64,000 nt of DNA, from the NCBI RefSeq assembly GCF_963576615.1, contig NC_088711.1, positions 9,790,869-9,854,868 of the forward strand, read 5' to 3'. The position numbers were made by a program, and so were the translations under genes. The notes beneath the pieces are model-generated. The model was not told the origin of the DNA. It saw nothing but the letters and a program-made list of their open reading frames with translations, and searched no databases. This DNA comes from Watersipora subatra. Taxonomy: Eukaryota > Bryozoa > Gymnolaemata > Cheilostomatida > Watersiporidae. Shown here one piece after another: positions 34,901 through 43,641 of this stretch; position 1 is the first letter of the stretch, and the number at the start of each line of letters is the position of its first letter.

Positions 34901-36375
34901 GATCTGTGATATAGATTAGTGACCTGTTACACACAGTATCTTAATAACATGTAGCTCTGCCATCAGACATTTTCTATGCTTTTTACATTAACTATTTATG
35001 CCTAAAGTGTTAATGCTATTCTGTTTGTATTCAATTTATACACTTACCTAATAAAATTGGTAAATGAAGGTAAAACTGGTAAATGAAGAATATCTTGAAA
35101 ATGTCACTAAAAGTCAAACCTGAATCATAATTTAAAAGTTTTATGTTAGTTGTTGTAATTTTATTTAATTTGGACAGCGAAGTCAAACCAATTTTTAATT
35201 TTTATAATTTGTTTACTTTTTTCCAAGCGTGTGAATAGAGGAAAGACATTTGGTTGCGTCAGCAATACTGGATCACAGGCTGTATTGTGATCTGTATTGA
35301 GCTGTAAAGAATAGTGAGATTTAATGCAGGATGAGGTCAATGAACTAGAGACTGTAGCCTGTGAGCTGTGCTGTGTAAATAAATATAGGTTATGAAGTGC
35401 TGCAATTACCGGTCTAACAGAACATTAGATGTTTTTTACAAGAATATGCTAGAAGTTTGTGTTTATTGTTCACTTTCATTGCTTGAAGTACAAACGGAGC
35501 TTGAATTAATATTCGTGTTGTGTGATTGATGCTGGGCATGGCTTTGGCTCTTAAGCTTAGCTACGCTATATACTTGATCGCTGAAAGTTGTGCAATATTC
35601 CTCCTGTTCTGAGGCTACTGATCTGCCCTATGCGTTTAACACTTGTCTAGGAAATATATTCAGTCTCATGTGTAAAACATTTACAATCAGATTGAAAACT
35701 TAGCCAAGGTGCTTGAGAAGTTATACTCTCTTGTTATTTTGTGTTCTATTATTTTCATTAGTTGTGCTTTGCAAACTCGACTTGTTCACTTACTTACATA
35801 CCTGCCAACTCTCACGCATTGGGGGTGAGACTCGCAATTGCTCCATGCCTCACGCATCTCACGCCCGTGTCACGCAATTGCCCCTTTTACCCAAGCAAAC
35901 CTGTTTTTTTGCCCCAATCTTCAAGCAGTAATCATATAGTTACTACTAATAAACAACTATGTATAAACATATTTGTGGCATTCTCATCTATCAATAACCT
36001 CCACGACATGTGGTTTCCATATGGAGTTATATTATCTTTCGCTGTGGTGTTTTTATAGCTATAAAAATTTACCCCACTTATCAAATCCTCGCGTTTTCAT
36101 TGCCCCAAAATAGACTTTCACTTCTTTTTCCACTCCAGGGTTGGCAGGTCTGCTTACTTAGGTTTGGCAAGTCTGCAAGCTCGACTTGTTCACTTACTTA
36201 GCACACATACATTGCCGTAGATGATAATGACTGAGAAGATAATGTGAGCATGTTCATAGTTTAAATAGAACTAGGTATATCTTTATTGTTATAGGCAAAA
36301 AGACTACAAACAGAGCTGGATCGGCGGCGACGGAACCTCGACTACAGATTTAAGGCCTACAATCCTCCGGGATAA
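25756..36375 (+). CDS. LRRC27: Leucine-rich repeat-containing protein 27, complete, 12 exons
   Basis: Gene span. The twelve exons join to an uninterrupted 504-residue frame, close to the length of vertebrate LRRC27. The N-terminal part has about three leucine-rich repeats (CLDLSRKSIATIPDELLELT; LYLEGNNLKKLPEEFF; LDIRNNMLASLPS), then a QVTTLKGLNIKGNPIKHPP cap. The C-terminal half is charged coiled coil (IIREKNEKIDAILQRRK; LKDKIKEHTESMKSRRKKPK; EEMDAALKELEIAKLYSQQL), ending RRRRNLDYRFKAYNPPG. This order of LRRs, acidic linker and basic coiled coil is that of LRRC27. Its molecular function is poorly known. The start is the first ATG giving the long frame; a shorter upstream ATG ends after three codons. 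A likely AATAAA lies near 36784. Confidence 0.88.
26418..26610 (+). CDS. LRRC27: LRRC27 exon 2
   Basis: Encodes SLYLEGNNLKKLPEEFF through LQSLPLEL, acceptor TTTTTAG, donor GTATGT, ends in phase 1. Two clear LxxLxLxxNxLxxLP repeats. Confidence 0.93.
26773..26919 (+). CDS. LRRC27: LRRC27 exon 3
   Basis: Encodes QVTTLKGLNIKGNPIKHPP through GSFKP, acceptor TTTTGCAG, phase 1 on both sides. Confidence 0.92.
27007..27115 (+). repeat. 14-bp tandem repeat in LRRC27 intron 3
   Basis: About seven units of CTATGTAATTACCT with single-base variants. Confidence 0.9.
27426..27501 (+). CDS. LRRC27: LRRC27 exon 4
   Basis: Encodes the acidic stretch VFAVQDENHEDSEDEPAITR to SSKP. Acceptor CTTCTCAG, donor GTAGGT, enters in phase 1 and leaves in phase 2. 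Confidence 0.82.
27502..29263 (+). other. LRRC27: LRRC27 intron 4, 1.76 kb
   Basis: AT-rich; no exon or identifiable element seen. GCTTGTATACGCGACAAGC and its near-inverse (28208-28257) form a short local inverted repeat. Confidence 0.55.
29264..29419 (+). CDS. LRRC27: LRRC27 exon 5
   Basis: Encodes VSLHDRPHSGKSDTSELYG through VGAFGKLN, with the SYQELRKDK stretch. Acceptor TTCTCAG, donor GTTAGC, phase 2 on both sides. Confidence 0.88.
29956..30117 (+). CDS. LRRC27: LRRC27 exon 6
   Basis: Encodes QTSLPPTGKRSMDVNVYP through AILQRR and begins the basic coiled coil. Acceptor TTTTGCAG, donor GTATGT, phase 2 on both sides. Confidence 0.9.
30352..30443 (+). CDS. LRRC27: LRRC27 exon 7
   Basis: Encodes DEEKLKRFRDDAKTLQRQKD to GGKL, coiled coil. 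Acceptor ATTTCAG, donor GTATGG, ends in phase 1. Confidence 0.9.
30968..31268 (+). mobile_element. Helitron-like non-autonomous element in LRRC27 intron 7
   Basis: Starts TCTATATATATATTTCTC after an A and ends CAGCTAG before a T. A degenerate GC hairpin (CCCGGGCAACCCCGG) lies about 15 nt before the end. This fits Helitron ends: 5' TC, 3' hairpin plus CTAG, and A|T insertion without target duplication. It is 301 bp and has no coding capacity. Confidence 0.65.
31394..31553 (+). CDS. LRRC27: LRRC27 exon 8
   Basis: Encodes YAEPGKQAPFDIADEDMKMM through LKLMELE. Acceptor TCTGTAG, donor GTAGGT, enters in phase 1 and leaves in phase 2. Confidence 0.9.
31740..32090 (-). mobile_element. tRNA-derived SINE in LRRC27 intron 8
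   Basis: On the reverse strand, 32082-32013 reads as a tRNA-like head with an A-box-like ATCTCAGTTGGTCAGTGTG and a B-box GGGTTCAAGCCCC at typical spacing. The acceptor stem is not maintained and no CCA-adjacent pairing is seen, so it looks like a SINE head with its body extending towards 31740. The 3' boundary is a guess. Confidence 0.5.
32481..32607 (+). CDS. LRRC27: LRRC27 exon 9
   Basis: Encodes QAKEKELKDKIKEHTESMKS through ALKELEI, the best-matching stretch to vertebrate LRRC27. Acceptor ATTACAG, donor GTATGT, ends in phase 0. Confidence 0.92.
32608..33872 (+). other. LRRC27: LRRC27 intron 9, 1.27 kb
   Basis: AT-rich, no feature recognised. Confidence 0.55.
33873..33927 (+). CDS. LRRC27: LRRC27 exon 10
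   Basis: Encodes AKLYSQQLQSRYNELKFI. Acceptor TTCTATAG, donor GTAAAT, ends in phase 1. Confidence 0.85.
34134..34183 (+). CDS. LRRC27: LRRC27 exon 11 (50-nt micro-exon)
   Basis: Encodes FYDIKKRVVVEQRRPI. It is needed to bring the phase-1 end of exon 10 to the phase-0 start of the last exon. Acceptor AATATAG, donor GTAAGAG. Confidence 0.75.
34363..34852 (+). repeat. 20-bp minisatellite in LRRC27 intron 11
   Basis: About 24 units of TGACCTGTGGTATATGATAG with variants TAACCTGTAA and TCACCTGTGG. Long reverse-strand frames here (rich in Tyr, His, Ile and Ser) are repeat translations, not genes. Confidence 0.97.
35797..36152. mobile_element. hAT-type MITE, 356 bp, perfect 8-bp target duplication
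   Basis: The ends CATACCTGCCAAC and (inverted) CAGACCTGCCAAC match at 12 of 13 positions. The flanks at 35789-35796 and 36153-36160 are both CTTACTTA. An 8-bp duplication with CA-type ends is the hAT signature. The subterminal part carries CTCACGCATTGGGGGTGAG and further CTCACGC repeats. No coding capacity. It lies in LRRC27 intron 11. Confidence 0.8.
36295..36375 (+). CDS. LRRC27: LRRC27 exon 12 (last)
   Basis: Encodes AKRLQTELDRRRRNLDYRFK then AYNPPG and the stop TAA. Acceptor TTGTTATAG, phase 0. Confidence 0.88.
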   Translation, partial: AKRLQTELDRRRRNLDYRFKAYNPPG

Positions 36376-37587
36376 GAGAGACACACAGACAGGTTTTCAT
36401 TTTATTTTTAATCTCGATAATGCCATGCAAAAAAGGATTTAAATATGCTGTGCTACAAAAGTACATGCATCTCCTGATGTTATATTTCACAATTTCTTTT
36501 TTCGGAAATATATTATAAAATCACGCATCCACGATATTAGAACGTGACAGGTCGCTCTTGTTCACTAACATTTCTGCAATCTACTTGTATGCCAAGGCAC
36601 TATATATATATATATACACATATCATCTTGCTTCTTACCTACATAGAGATGATCAAGCTCTCACTTATAGCATTCTTTTGGGTGCAAAAGCATTCTTTCT
36701 GTTTTATCGCTTTAGCATGTTCTGCTAGATCAGTTCACCCGTTCTCTTAAGTTTTGTACCGAGTTAAAGAACATCTTGTAATTAATAAAGGGTCTGTCAC
36801 CTGTAATCCGTATTCTCTCTTTGTTATGTTCACAGAACTTCTCTTGTTCAAGTTTGGTGAGCATTCTACAGGTTTAGAACAAATAACCAGACATGATAAT
36901 AGTAATTACCAAAGGTAGCACAATGGCTCAAAATTTGAGCTGTAAATTTTCAACTCTGAATCTGTATTCAGCTCTATCTTAACATCTTGTTTGTGAAACT
37001 TTTATGTGGCTTATCATATTTTTACTATTGCATTAACTATTATACTATTTTGTTAAGCATTAAAGCTCATTAGAAATTCTATAAATTATTATTTAGAATT
37101 TAGCATATTCATTACTTATTTAATAAAATTTTGTACTGTAGTGAGAATCGATAAAAATTTAATGGGCATTTGTTAAATGCTTCCAGCTTGTATTATAAAA
37201 GTGAACTGTGCTATCAGCCTTACTGCTCATCATTTGTCAACTTTTAAAATCATAAAAATCCTTCAAGTTTGTACTATCAATCCTAAATACATACTTGCAA
37301 TGACATGCAAGAGTTTGTAGGCTCACATGCTCATGGAGCGAGAAAGCCTGCATCTAAAGAGCATCTTGGAAGTGAGTCTACAAACTGGGTATGTAGCAAC
37401 CAGACTCAAAAGAGCTGTCAGCAGGTGCGGTGAATGCACGGTGTAGGTCAATTAATAATGCGTATTGATAATTGCTTTTAAGTATTAATTAGCAATTTAA
37501 TTTACTGCAAAATTTGTAGGTATGTTAATTTAAAACTTAATGACTGGTACAGTTTTTTCTGCAAATAATGTATTAATTCAATTATTA
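36376..37587. other. LRRC27 3' UTR and intergenic DNA
   Basis: AATAAA near 36784 is a likely polyadenylation signal. The last 150 bases before the Polinton are rich in TTAATTAAT-type sequence, as is the DNA just right of the element, so it landed in an AT-rich tract. Confidence 0.5.
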
Positions 37588-37593
37588 ACGTAG
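37588..37593 (+). repeat. Polinton target-site duplication, left
   Basis: ACGTAG directly outside the left inverted repeat; the right flank is ATGTAG (5 of 6 identical). Polintons make 6-bp target duplications. Confidence 0.75.
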
Positions 37594-37845
37594 AGTAGTA
37601 TATAAAGTAGCTGATCTGGCTCAGAATTTTCGCCCTGACAGTTTTTGTCTAAAGATGTCTAAAAATCCTAGAATTTTCGAAAGTTTTCAAAATCATTGCT
37701 GATTTTGAAAAATGGAGAATATTAAAAATTCAAAAATAAAATGGAAAAGAGAGTTAGAAACAGGCACGGCTGTCACTTAGGTGACACGCGACTGCAGGAC
37801 CTTTCGGTGCTGGTCACGCTTGCTTTTTGCGCCTATTTATTATAC
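37594..37845 (+). repeat. Polinton terminal inverted repeat, left
   Basis: Starts AGTAGTATATAAAGTAGC and is the reverse complement of 51836-52087 with about two mismatches (for example at the GTCAC(T/C)TAGGTGAC palindrome). It contains an internal hairpin TTTCAAAATCA/TGATTTTGAAA. An AG...CT terminus is usual for Polintons. Confidence 0.95.
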
Positions 37846-37857
37846 GCTTTTCTTTAA
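37741..37857 (+). CDS. TIR-borne micro-ORF, 38 aa
   Basis: ATG to TAA, with basic N-terminus MEKRVRNRHG and a hydrophobic C-terminal helix (VLVTLAFCAYLLYAFL). Its first 20 nt and the six bases before its ATG are identical to the start of the polymerase gene at 37910. The same frame exists inverted in the right TIR, where it extends to 84 codons (51686-51940). It may be a real membrane micro-protein, or a copied promoter and start segment. Confidence 0.35.
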   Translation: MEKRVRNRHGCHLGDTRLQDLSVLVTLAFCAYLLYAFL

Positions 37858-37909
37858 GCCTACATCAATTCATTTGACTAACGTTTAAAGCTTTGTAATA
37901 ATAAATAAA

Positions 37910-40900
37910 ATGGAAAAGAGAGTTAGAAAGCGGGCACCACTTGAGGCGGTGTCTGACATTAGAAACCTCTACGGAGAGGGGAATACGAGCTGGCTTCGAC
38001 AGGATGCCAAGCAAAGCGGTATTAAAGGATATAGCAAAATGAGCAAAGCGGAGCTAGCGTATCGTGCGGGCGATCGATCCAAAGTGATTAGTAAAACTAG
38101 TAAGGGTATACCAATAGTGGTAGACGGTACTTACAAAAAGCCACACCCGGATGATGCCCTCCGCAATGTGAGAAACCTGTATGGAGACTCTACCTCCAGT
38201 CAGATGAGGGAGGAGGCGAAGCGTATGGGGTTTGGGAATACAGCGAAGCTGAGAAAAGCTGAGTTAAAGGATATTGTCGATGGCAAGAAACGTCTTACAG
38301 TGGATGACTTGAGTATGAAAGATCTAAAATCTTTAGCTCGAGCCAGAGATATAACAGTTGGGCCGCGTTTGAAAAAAGCGGACTTGGTGGACGCATTGAG
38401 AGGTGTTGACAGAGCGCCACGGGTGGATATAAGAACCACTTTTGTAGATGAGGTCACCAACAAATCTACTATAGATGTATCCAGTTATCAATCAGCCAAC
38501 ATAGACTTTGTATGAAATCACGCCAAATCCGTCATTATAGGTAGGATTAATGATGCGTTTAACCGAACTAAAAAACTTCGCGTAAGTGCTGAAGTTGCAT
38601 TCTCCCATCTGGAGCGTGGTACTATAATCACTCGATTCTGGGGTACCCCTAGAGAAGGCGCCGTACCAATCCTAGCATCAACCAATCTGGATGAAGAATT
38701 AAACAGACAGCTAGCGAATATAATCAGAAAAATTGATGAATTTACGAACAACGGTTCGGGGTGGATTTTGGAGCGAGTATCTAGATTTTATTTGGAAATT
38801 TATCGGTGGAAACCTCTAAAAGGTGGAACGTACAAACCAACCCCTAAAGTTTTAGCAAACAAAAATGCCATCATAAACGTCAACAATGGAGGTGCCAAAA
38901 CAACGGCAGAGATAAAACGGATTGCAAAATCTCTGGACATTGCTTTTACTACCAAAACCAAGAAATCAGCGTTAGTTAAAAAAGTAAAAGATATAAATCC
39001 GGAAGCGGTAGATGATAACAAGTGCTTTTTGTGGGCGGTGCTATCATGCTTACATCCACCGAATGACAATGCTGACAGGCTATCAAAGTACATCCCGTAT
39101 AAAAATGCCCTAAAAACTAAAATGTTAAAGTATCCGGTGACGGTTGCGGAAGATCAGATACAAAGGTTTGCTAACAAAAACAAACTTGTGATTAATGTGT
39201 TTGAGTGGATCGAATCTAAGAGAGAAGGCGGCGAGAGCAGGAGCGGGTTGGAGATTGTCCACACGGATAACCGGTTGTATACTGAGGAGGCGGAAAGTCT
39301 CCCCGAGGTTAACCTGCTTCTCTACAAGGATCATTACATGTGGATCAAGAGTATGTCAGCGTTAATGAGGAAGCAAACGTATATGACCGGTGGTCGTAGC
39401 AACTATACCTGCCTACGATGTCTCCACCACTCAACGTGCGAGAGAACATTTAAGGACCACATCAAAGGGTGCCTAGCCACTCACGATGGTACTTGCGTCA
39501 TCAAGATGCCCAAACCTGGCTCGGTCATGAAGTTTAAGAACATTAAAAATATGGAAAAGGTGCCTTACACCGTCTACGCGGACTTTGAGTCTATTATAGA
39601 CAAAAATACCAAAGTCCATACAGCGTGTGGCTACGGCGTAAACCTGGTGAACAGCTTAGGAAAGTCATTGAGGTTTGAGACTTACAGGGGTGAGGATTGC
39701 ATAGAGAGATTCTTTGCAGAGCTGGATAGAATAGAAGAGTTGATAGATAGCATTCCAATCGCGAAAATAATAACCACTCCGGAGCAAGAGCGAGAATTTA
39801 AAACTGCGACAGAGTGCTACATGTGTGGGCGCGAGGCTACGGAAGAAGAAGATTGGCTAGTTAGAGATCATGATCATGTCTCTGGGTCGTACAGAGGCCC
39901 CGCGCACAATAGCTGCAATCTCAAGCACAGACAGACAAAAAAGATTAATGTGATATTTCACAACCTCAAGGGGTATGACTCTCATTTAATTGTCAAGGCT
40001 TACGAGGGGTACAAGGGCATCGATGTTATAGCGAACACGGATGAAAAGTACATGTCAATCAGAATAAATCGCTTTAAGTTTATCGACAGCATGCAACACC
40101 TCAACAGTTCACTGGCCGAACTGGTGGAAGGACTAGACGATCTCCCACACTTGAAACAGGAGTTTCCGGAACACTATGGCTTGTTGGCGAGAAAGGGCGT
40201 GTATCCGTACGAGTATATGGATTCTTATGAGCGATTTGAAGAAAAGCAACTTCCAAAGATTATACACTTTAGCTCATCGCTAGACAATCATGCGGGCTTG
40301 CAGCCAGGTGACTACCTGCATGCTCAAAAAGTGTGGAGAGAGCTCGGATGTAGAAATTTGGGTGACTACCATGACCTATATCTGAAGAGCGATGTGCTAC
40401 TCTTGACGGATGTCTTTGAGAGTTATAGAGAAATAGCCATGGAGAATTATGGCCTCGATCTATGCCATTACATCTCTGCACCCTCATTGTCATTGGATGT
40501 TTGCTTAAAAATAACGAAGCAAGAACTGGAGCTCATCACCGATGTAGATATGTATAATTTCTTTGAGAGAGGCATAAGAGGTGGCATGTCTACCTGCGGT
40601 GGTTTGCGGTATGCCAAGGCAAACAATCCATATGTAAAGGACTATGATCCGAGTAAGCCAACTACCTACATTATGTACTTGGATGCCAACAGTCTGTACC
40701 CTTCGACAATGTTGAAAAAACTACCGACTGGTGGTTTTGAGTGGATAGAAGATGGCAAACTGCCCGATGTTAGCGAGGATGAAGGGTATGTCGCGGAAGT
40801 GGATTTTGAGTATCCAACCGAGTTGCATGATGAGCACAACGACTATCCATTCGCACCCGAGTCAACAAAACCCGATCAATGGTCGGAATATATGCGATCC

Positions 40901-41933
40901 GTTGGTGATGTGAAGCTCGGAGAGCCTTGCTACGCAAAAGTGCCCAAGCTAGTGCCCAATCTTAGAGATAAGTGCAATTACGTTGTACATCACAAAACTC
41001 TAGAGTATTATATCAAAAAAGGTCTGCGTGTGACCAAAGTGCACCGCGCTTTCAAGTTTAAAGAGAGCGCTTGGATGGAATGCTACATACAACTCAATAC
41101 TCAACTTCGAAAGGAGGCTAAGACAGATTTTGGTAAAGCTTTTTTCAAGCTTATGATGAATGCGCTATTTGGCAAGATGATGGAGGATGTTCGCAAACGG
41201 ATCGAGGTTGAACTGACTACTAACACGAAACGCCAACAGAAGCTCATCAACAGACCACGGTTCAAGTGTAAGAAAGAGTTTAATGATGAACTGTCAGCCG
41301 TGTCAATGAACAAAACGACGGTAACATTAAACAAGCCAATCTACGTTGGTCTAGCCATCTTGGATCTATCAAAGATGCACATGTACGATTTCTTTTATGA
41401 TGTCATCAGAAAGCAGTATCCCAATGCCCGAATGATGTACACTGACACGGACAGTCTTGTGCTCCTGATCGAGACTGAAGATTTTTTATAAAGAGATGCC
41501 ACTACACCTGTATGACACGAGCAATTACCCAAAAGATCACTCGTGCTATAGTGACAAAAACAAAAAGGTGCCAGGCCTCATGAAAGATGAGGGTGGTGGT
41601 AAGGCGATATCGGAGTTTGTGGCTTTGCGAGCCAAGTCATACTGCGTAGAGGGTGAGGGTTGGGGACTGACAAAATGCAAAGGAGTGAAAAAGTGTATAA
41701 CCGAAAACCTAAAGTTTGATACCTACAAACAATGCCTGGATAGTGGAGTTTTGGCTCCAAATGCCACCATGACGACACTCCAGTCCAAACTACACGAGAT
41801 AAAAAATTGGACTTTTAGCAAAAAGACTCTGTCGGCCTTTGACGACAAACGCTATTACCTAGATTCAATAAATAGCTTGGCACACGGACATTACAGAATA
41901 AATGACATTAACAATGCCGCACTTCTTGAATAG
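37910..41933 (+). pseudogene. polB: Protein-primed-type DNA polymerase B, broken by a stop and a frameshift
   Basis: Family B polymerase that replicates the element. Order: N-terminal extension with SAP-like modules; exonuclease motif I YADFESI (near 39575); a two-CxxC zinc/HNH-like insert from CYMCG to DHDHVSG, RGPAH and CNLKH (39816-39930); exo II NLKGYDSHLI (39963); exo III YHDLYLKSDVLLLTD (40368); palm motif A DANSLYPS (40682); motif B KLMMNALFG (41149); motif C YTDTDSL (41440). Lesions: an in-frame TGA at 38513-38515 (codon 202), with the same frame open on both sides, and a one-base shift in a T run at about 41485-41490 that moves the C-terminal part (41496-41933, from YDTSNYPKDH to DDKRYYL) into another frame. 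The start at 37910 follows AATAAATAAA. Confidence 0.93.
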
Positions 41934-42186
41934 GAAAGCAAAAGAAAGTTTAGATGAGTTGAGTCAAAGATGGATCAATGCAATGGAGTTGTTTGATCTC
42001 GTCCGACCCCCTGTGTATGATGAATATAAAGAGTCTACTGAGAGATATACACTTCGAGGTAGACCCATACCTAGGTATGAGAATATGCGGGTCAAGGTAC
42101 CCGAACTCAAAAAGCTGGCCAAGGCACAAGGTATACCCGGGTACAAAACGATGAAAAAGGCGGCTCTACAAGCCGCATTGTCATAA
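41902..42186 (+). CDS. Small SAP-like DNA-binding protein, 94 aa
   Basis: Starts at an ATG in GAATAAATGAC inside the last codons of the polymerase gene (32-nt overlap, different frame). The C-terminal 30 residues, VKVPELKKLAKAQGIPGYKT followed by a KKAAL helix, have the helix-loop-helix spacing of SAP/Rho-N-like domains, which bind DNA or RNA. The same module type occurs in the polymerase N-terminus. The stop codon lies in the hairpin at 42185-42208. Role in the element is unknown; a genome-binding protein is an inference. Confidence 0.65.
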   Translation: MTLTMPHFLNRKAKESLDELSQRWINAMELFDLVRPPVYDEYKESTERYTLRGRPIPRYENMRVKVPELKKLAKAQGIPGYKTMKKAALQAALS

Positions 42187-42208
42187 TTTTATACGGTCGT
42201 ATAAAATT
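42185..42208. terminator. Hairpin at convergent junction 1
   Basis: AATTTTATAC, loop GGTC, GTATAAAATT: a perfect 10-bp stem that overlaps the stop codons of both converging genes (42184-42186 and 42207-42209). Confidence 0.75.
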
Positions 42209-43628
42209 ACATCATGGAATAAGCTATACCCGCGATGACTATAGTGCCGCCAATTAACAATTTGTTTCCTTCATGAACGTTGCCCTCGGGCGGTGACAAT
42301 TCTGTTGATGGCTTTACAGAAGGGGCAGGTTTTGGTGAAAATAATTCTGTAGGAAATATAGATGGCTTTACAGAAGGAGTTGATTTTAGTGTCGGTGCTG
42401 GAGGCTGCTTTAGTGGTGCAGGTTTGGGTTTCGGTGGCTGTTGTAGTGGCACAGGTTTTGGTGCAGGTTGCGCAGGTTTTGGCTGTTGCGCGGGTTTGGG
42501 TTTTGGTGAAGGCTTTAGCGGTGTGGGTTTTGGTTTCGGTGGTGGAGGTTTTATTCCTACGCTATCAAACGCTTGGGCTATTTTTATTTTATCGTTAAAT
42601 CCTTTTACGCTTTGTCCTAAAGCGTTCAAGTTCAAGTCTGACGGTATCATGTACAGACCTTTGGCTATAACATAATTTGTTTGCCCGCGAGTTTTAGTGA
42701 GGGCGTCCTCAAAGTTTGATATAGAATCTTGGAGAGATTGCTTTTTCATGATCAAGTCATTGACCAGAACTAAAAATTCTTGTTGAGACTCAAGGGAGGA
42801 ACCCGCTTGTCTAGCTTGCACCTGAGCTCCCAGTAAACAGTAGACGTAAGCTCTAATACTATCATTAAGTCTAACTATTCCGGGGGATGTGAATGACTTA
42901 CTATGATCGGGCACTACCCTTTTGTAGTCAAATGGGTCTTGAGTTACCGAAACCATTTTAGTACCCGCACTCGAATTCCACTCCGGAAACTGGTAATAAG
43001 TACCCCAACCATTGGCACCACTCCGATGCACATCCATATCCGTCTTATCTTTACTGCTTGATGGATATTTTGGATACGGTTTGTGATGCCTGCCTAGATC
43101 AGCCATCTGTTTTTCTAAAGAACCTACTTTACTACCACCGTCTTGTATGATAAATCCCAGACCTCTGGCTGGTTGATCAATCTCAGGAATATCTTTAGCG
43201 GTTACTCTAAACTCATTGAGCAATTTGCAGTACTCGGTTTTGTTGTAAGGATTGTTGTACGGATCAAAATCTCGATCTCCGGGATTTCTAATCTCCATTT
43301 GCGCCAACATCTTTTTAGTTTGGTACATAACATGAAAGTTTAAAATAGCTTTTGTAAGAGGTAGACCTTGTGTCAGCTGATCTTTACTCACACCGCACAA
43401 AGCAGTCACGCAGTATAAGGCAAACTTATATCGCTGAAAATAATATAACATGGGATCATCATACCATCGATTGACATCATCAAAGCTTTTAACCACTACC
43501 GGTGCTGGTGAGATATCGACAAACTTTTTGACAAAGCTATACGATATTTTGTTATGTTCGTCTATCGCTACGACGACAGTTAAGTTGTAAAAATCTATGG
43601 GATAACCGCTAGATAGTTGTCCAGTCAT
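42207..43628 (-). CDS. Structural-type protein with Pro/Lys-rich stalk and C-terminal membrane helix, 473 aa
   Basis: Intact frame. Residues 1-355 are globular and mostly helical, starting MTGQLSSGYPIDFYNLTVVV. About residues 357-440 are a low-complexity P/K/A/Q stalk of repeated PKP units. The end (about 457-472) is a hydrophobic segment GGTIVIAGIAYSMM. A globular head, stalk and membrane anchor would suit a virion surface or internal-membrane protein, but I do not recognise the family. The start lies in the palindrome shared with the divergent gene 10 nt away; the stop is in a hairpin. Confidence 0.75.
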   Translation of the reverse strand: MTGQLSSGYPIDFYNLTVVVAIDEHNKISYSFVKKFVDISPAPVVVKSFDDVNRWYDDPMLYYFQRYKFALYCVTALCGVSKDQLTQGLPLTKAILNFHVMYQTKKMLAQMEIRNPGDRDFDPYNNPYNKTEYCKLLNEFRVTAKDIPEIDQPARGLGFIIQDGGSKVGSLEKQMADLGRHHKPYPKYPSSSKDKTDMDVHRSGANGWGTYYQFPEWNSSAGTKMVSVTQDPFDYKRVVPDHSKSFTSPGIVRLNDSIRAYVYCLLGAQVQARQAGSSLESQQEFLVLVNDLIMKKQSLQDSISNFEDALTKTRGQTNYVIAKGLYMIPSDLNLNALGQSVKGFNDKIKIAQAFDSVGIKPPPPKPKPTPLKPSPKPKPAQQPKPAQPAPKPVPLQQPPKPKPAPLKQPPAPTLKSTPSVKPSIFPTELFSPKPAPSVKPSTELSPPEGNVHEGNKLLIGGTIVIAGIAYSMM

Positions 43629-43641
43629 TTATTAATAAATG
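43626..43641. promoter_or_regulatory. Palindromic divergent start motif
   Basis: CATTTATTAATAAATG is a perfect 16-bp palindrome whose two arms are the AATAAATG start motifs of the genes at 43628 (-) and 43639 (+). Confidence 0.7.

Noticed and set aside
41480-41496. Programmed ribosomal frameshift in the polymerase gene
   Set aside because: It is in a plain T run near the C-terminus, without a downstream pseudoknot that I can see; mutation or sequencing error is more likely. Not fully excluded.
42280-42675. Gly-rich plus-strand frame of 131 codons
   Set aside because: Antisense of the Pro/Lys-rich stalk of the 473-aa protein; a composition effect.
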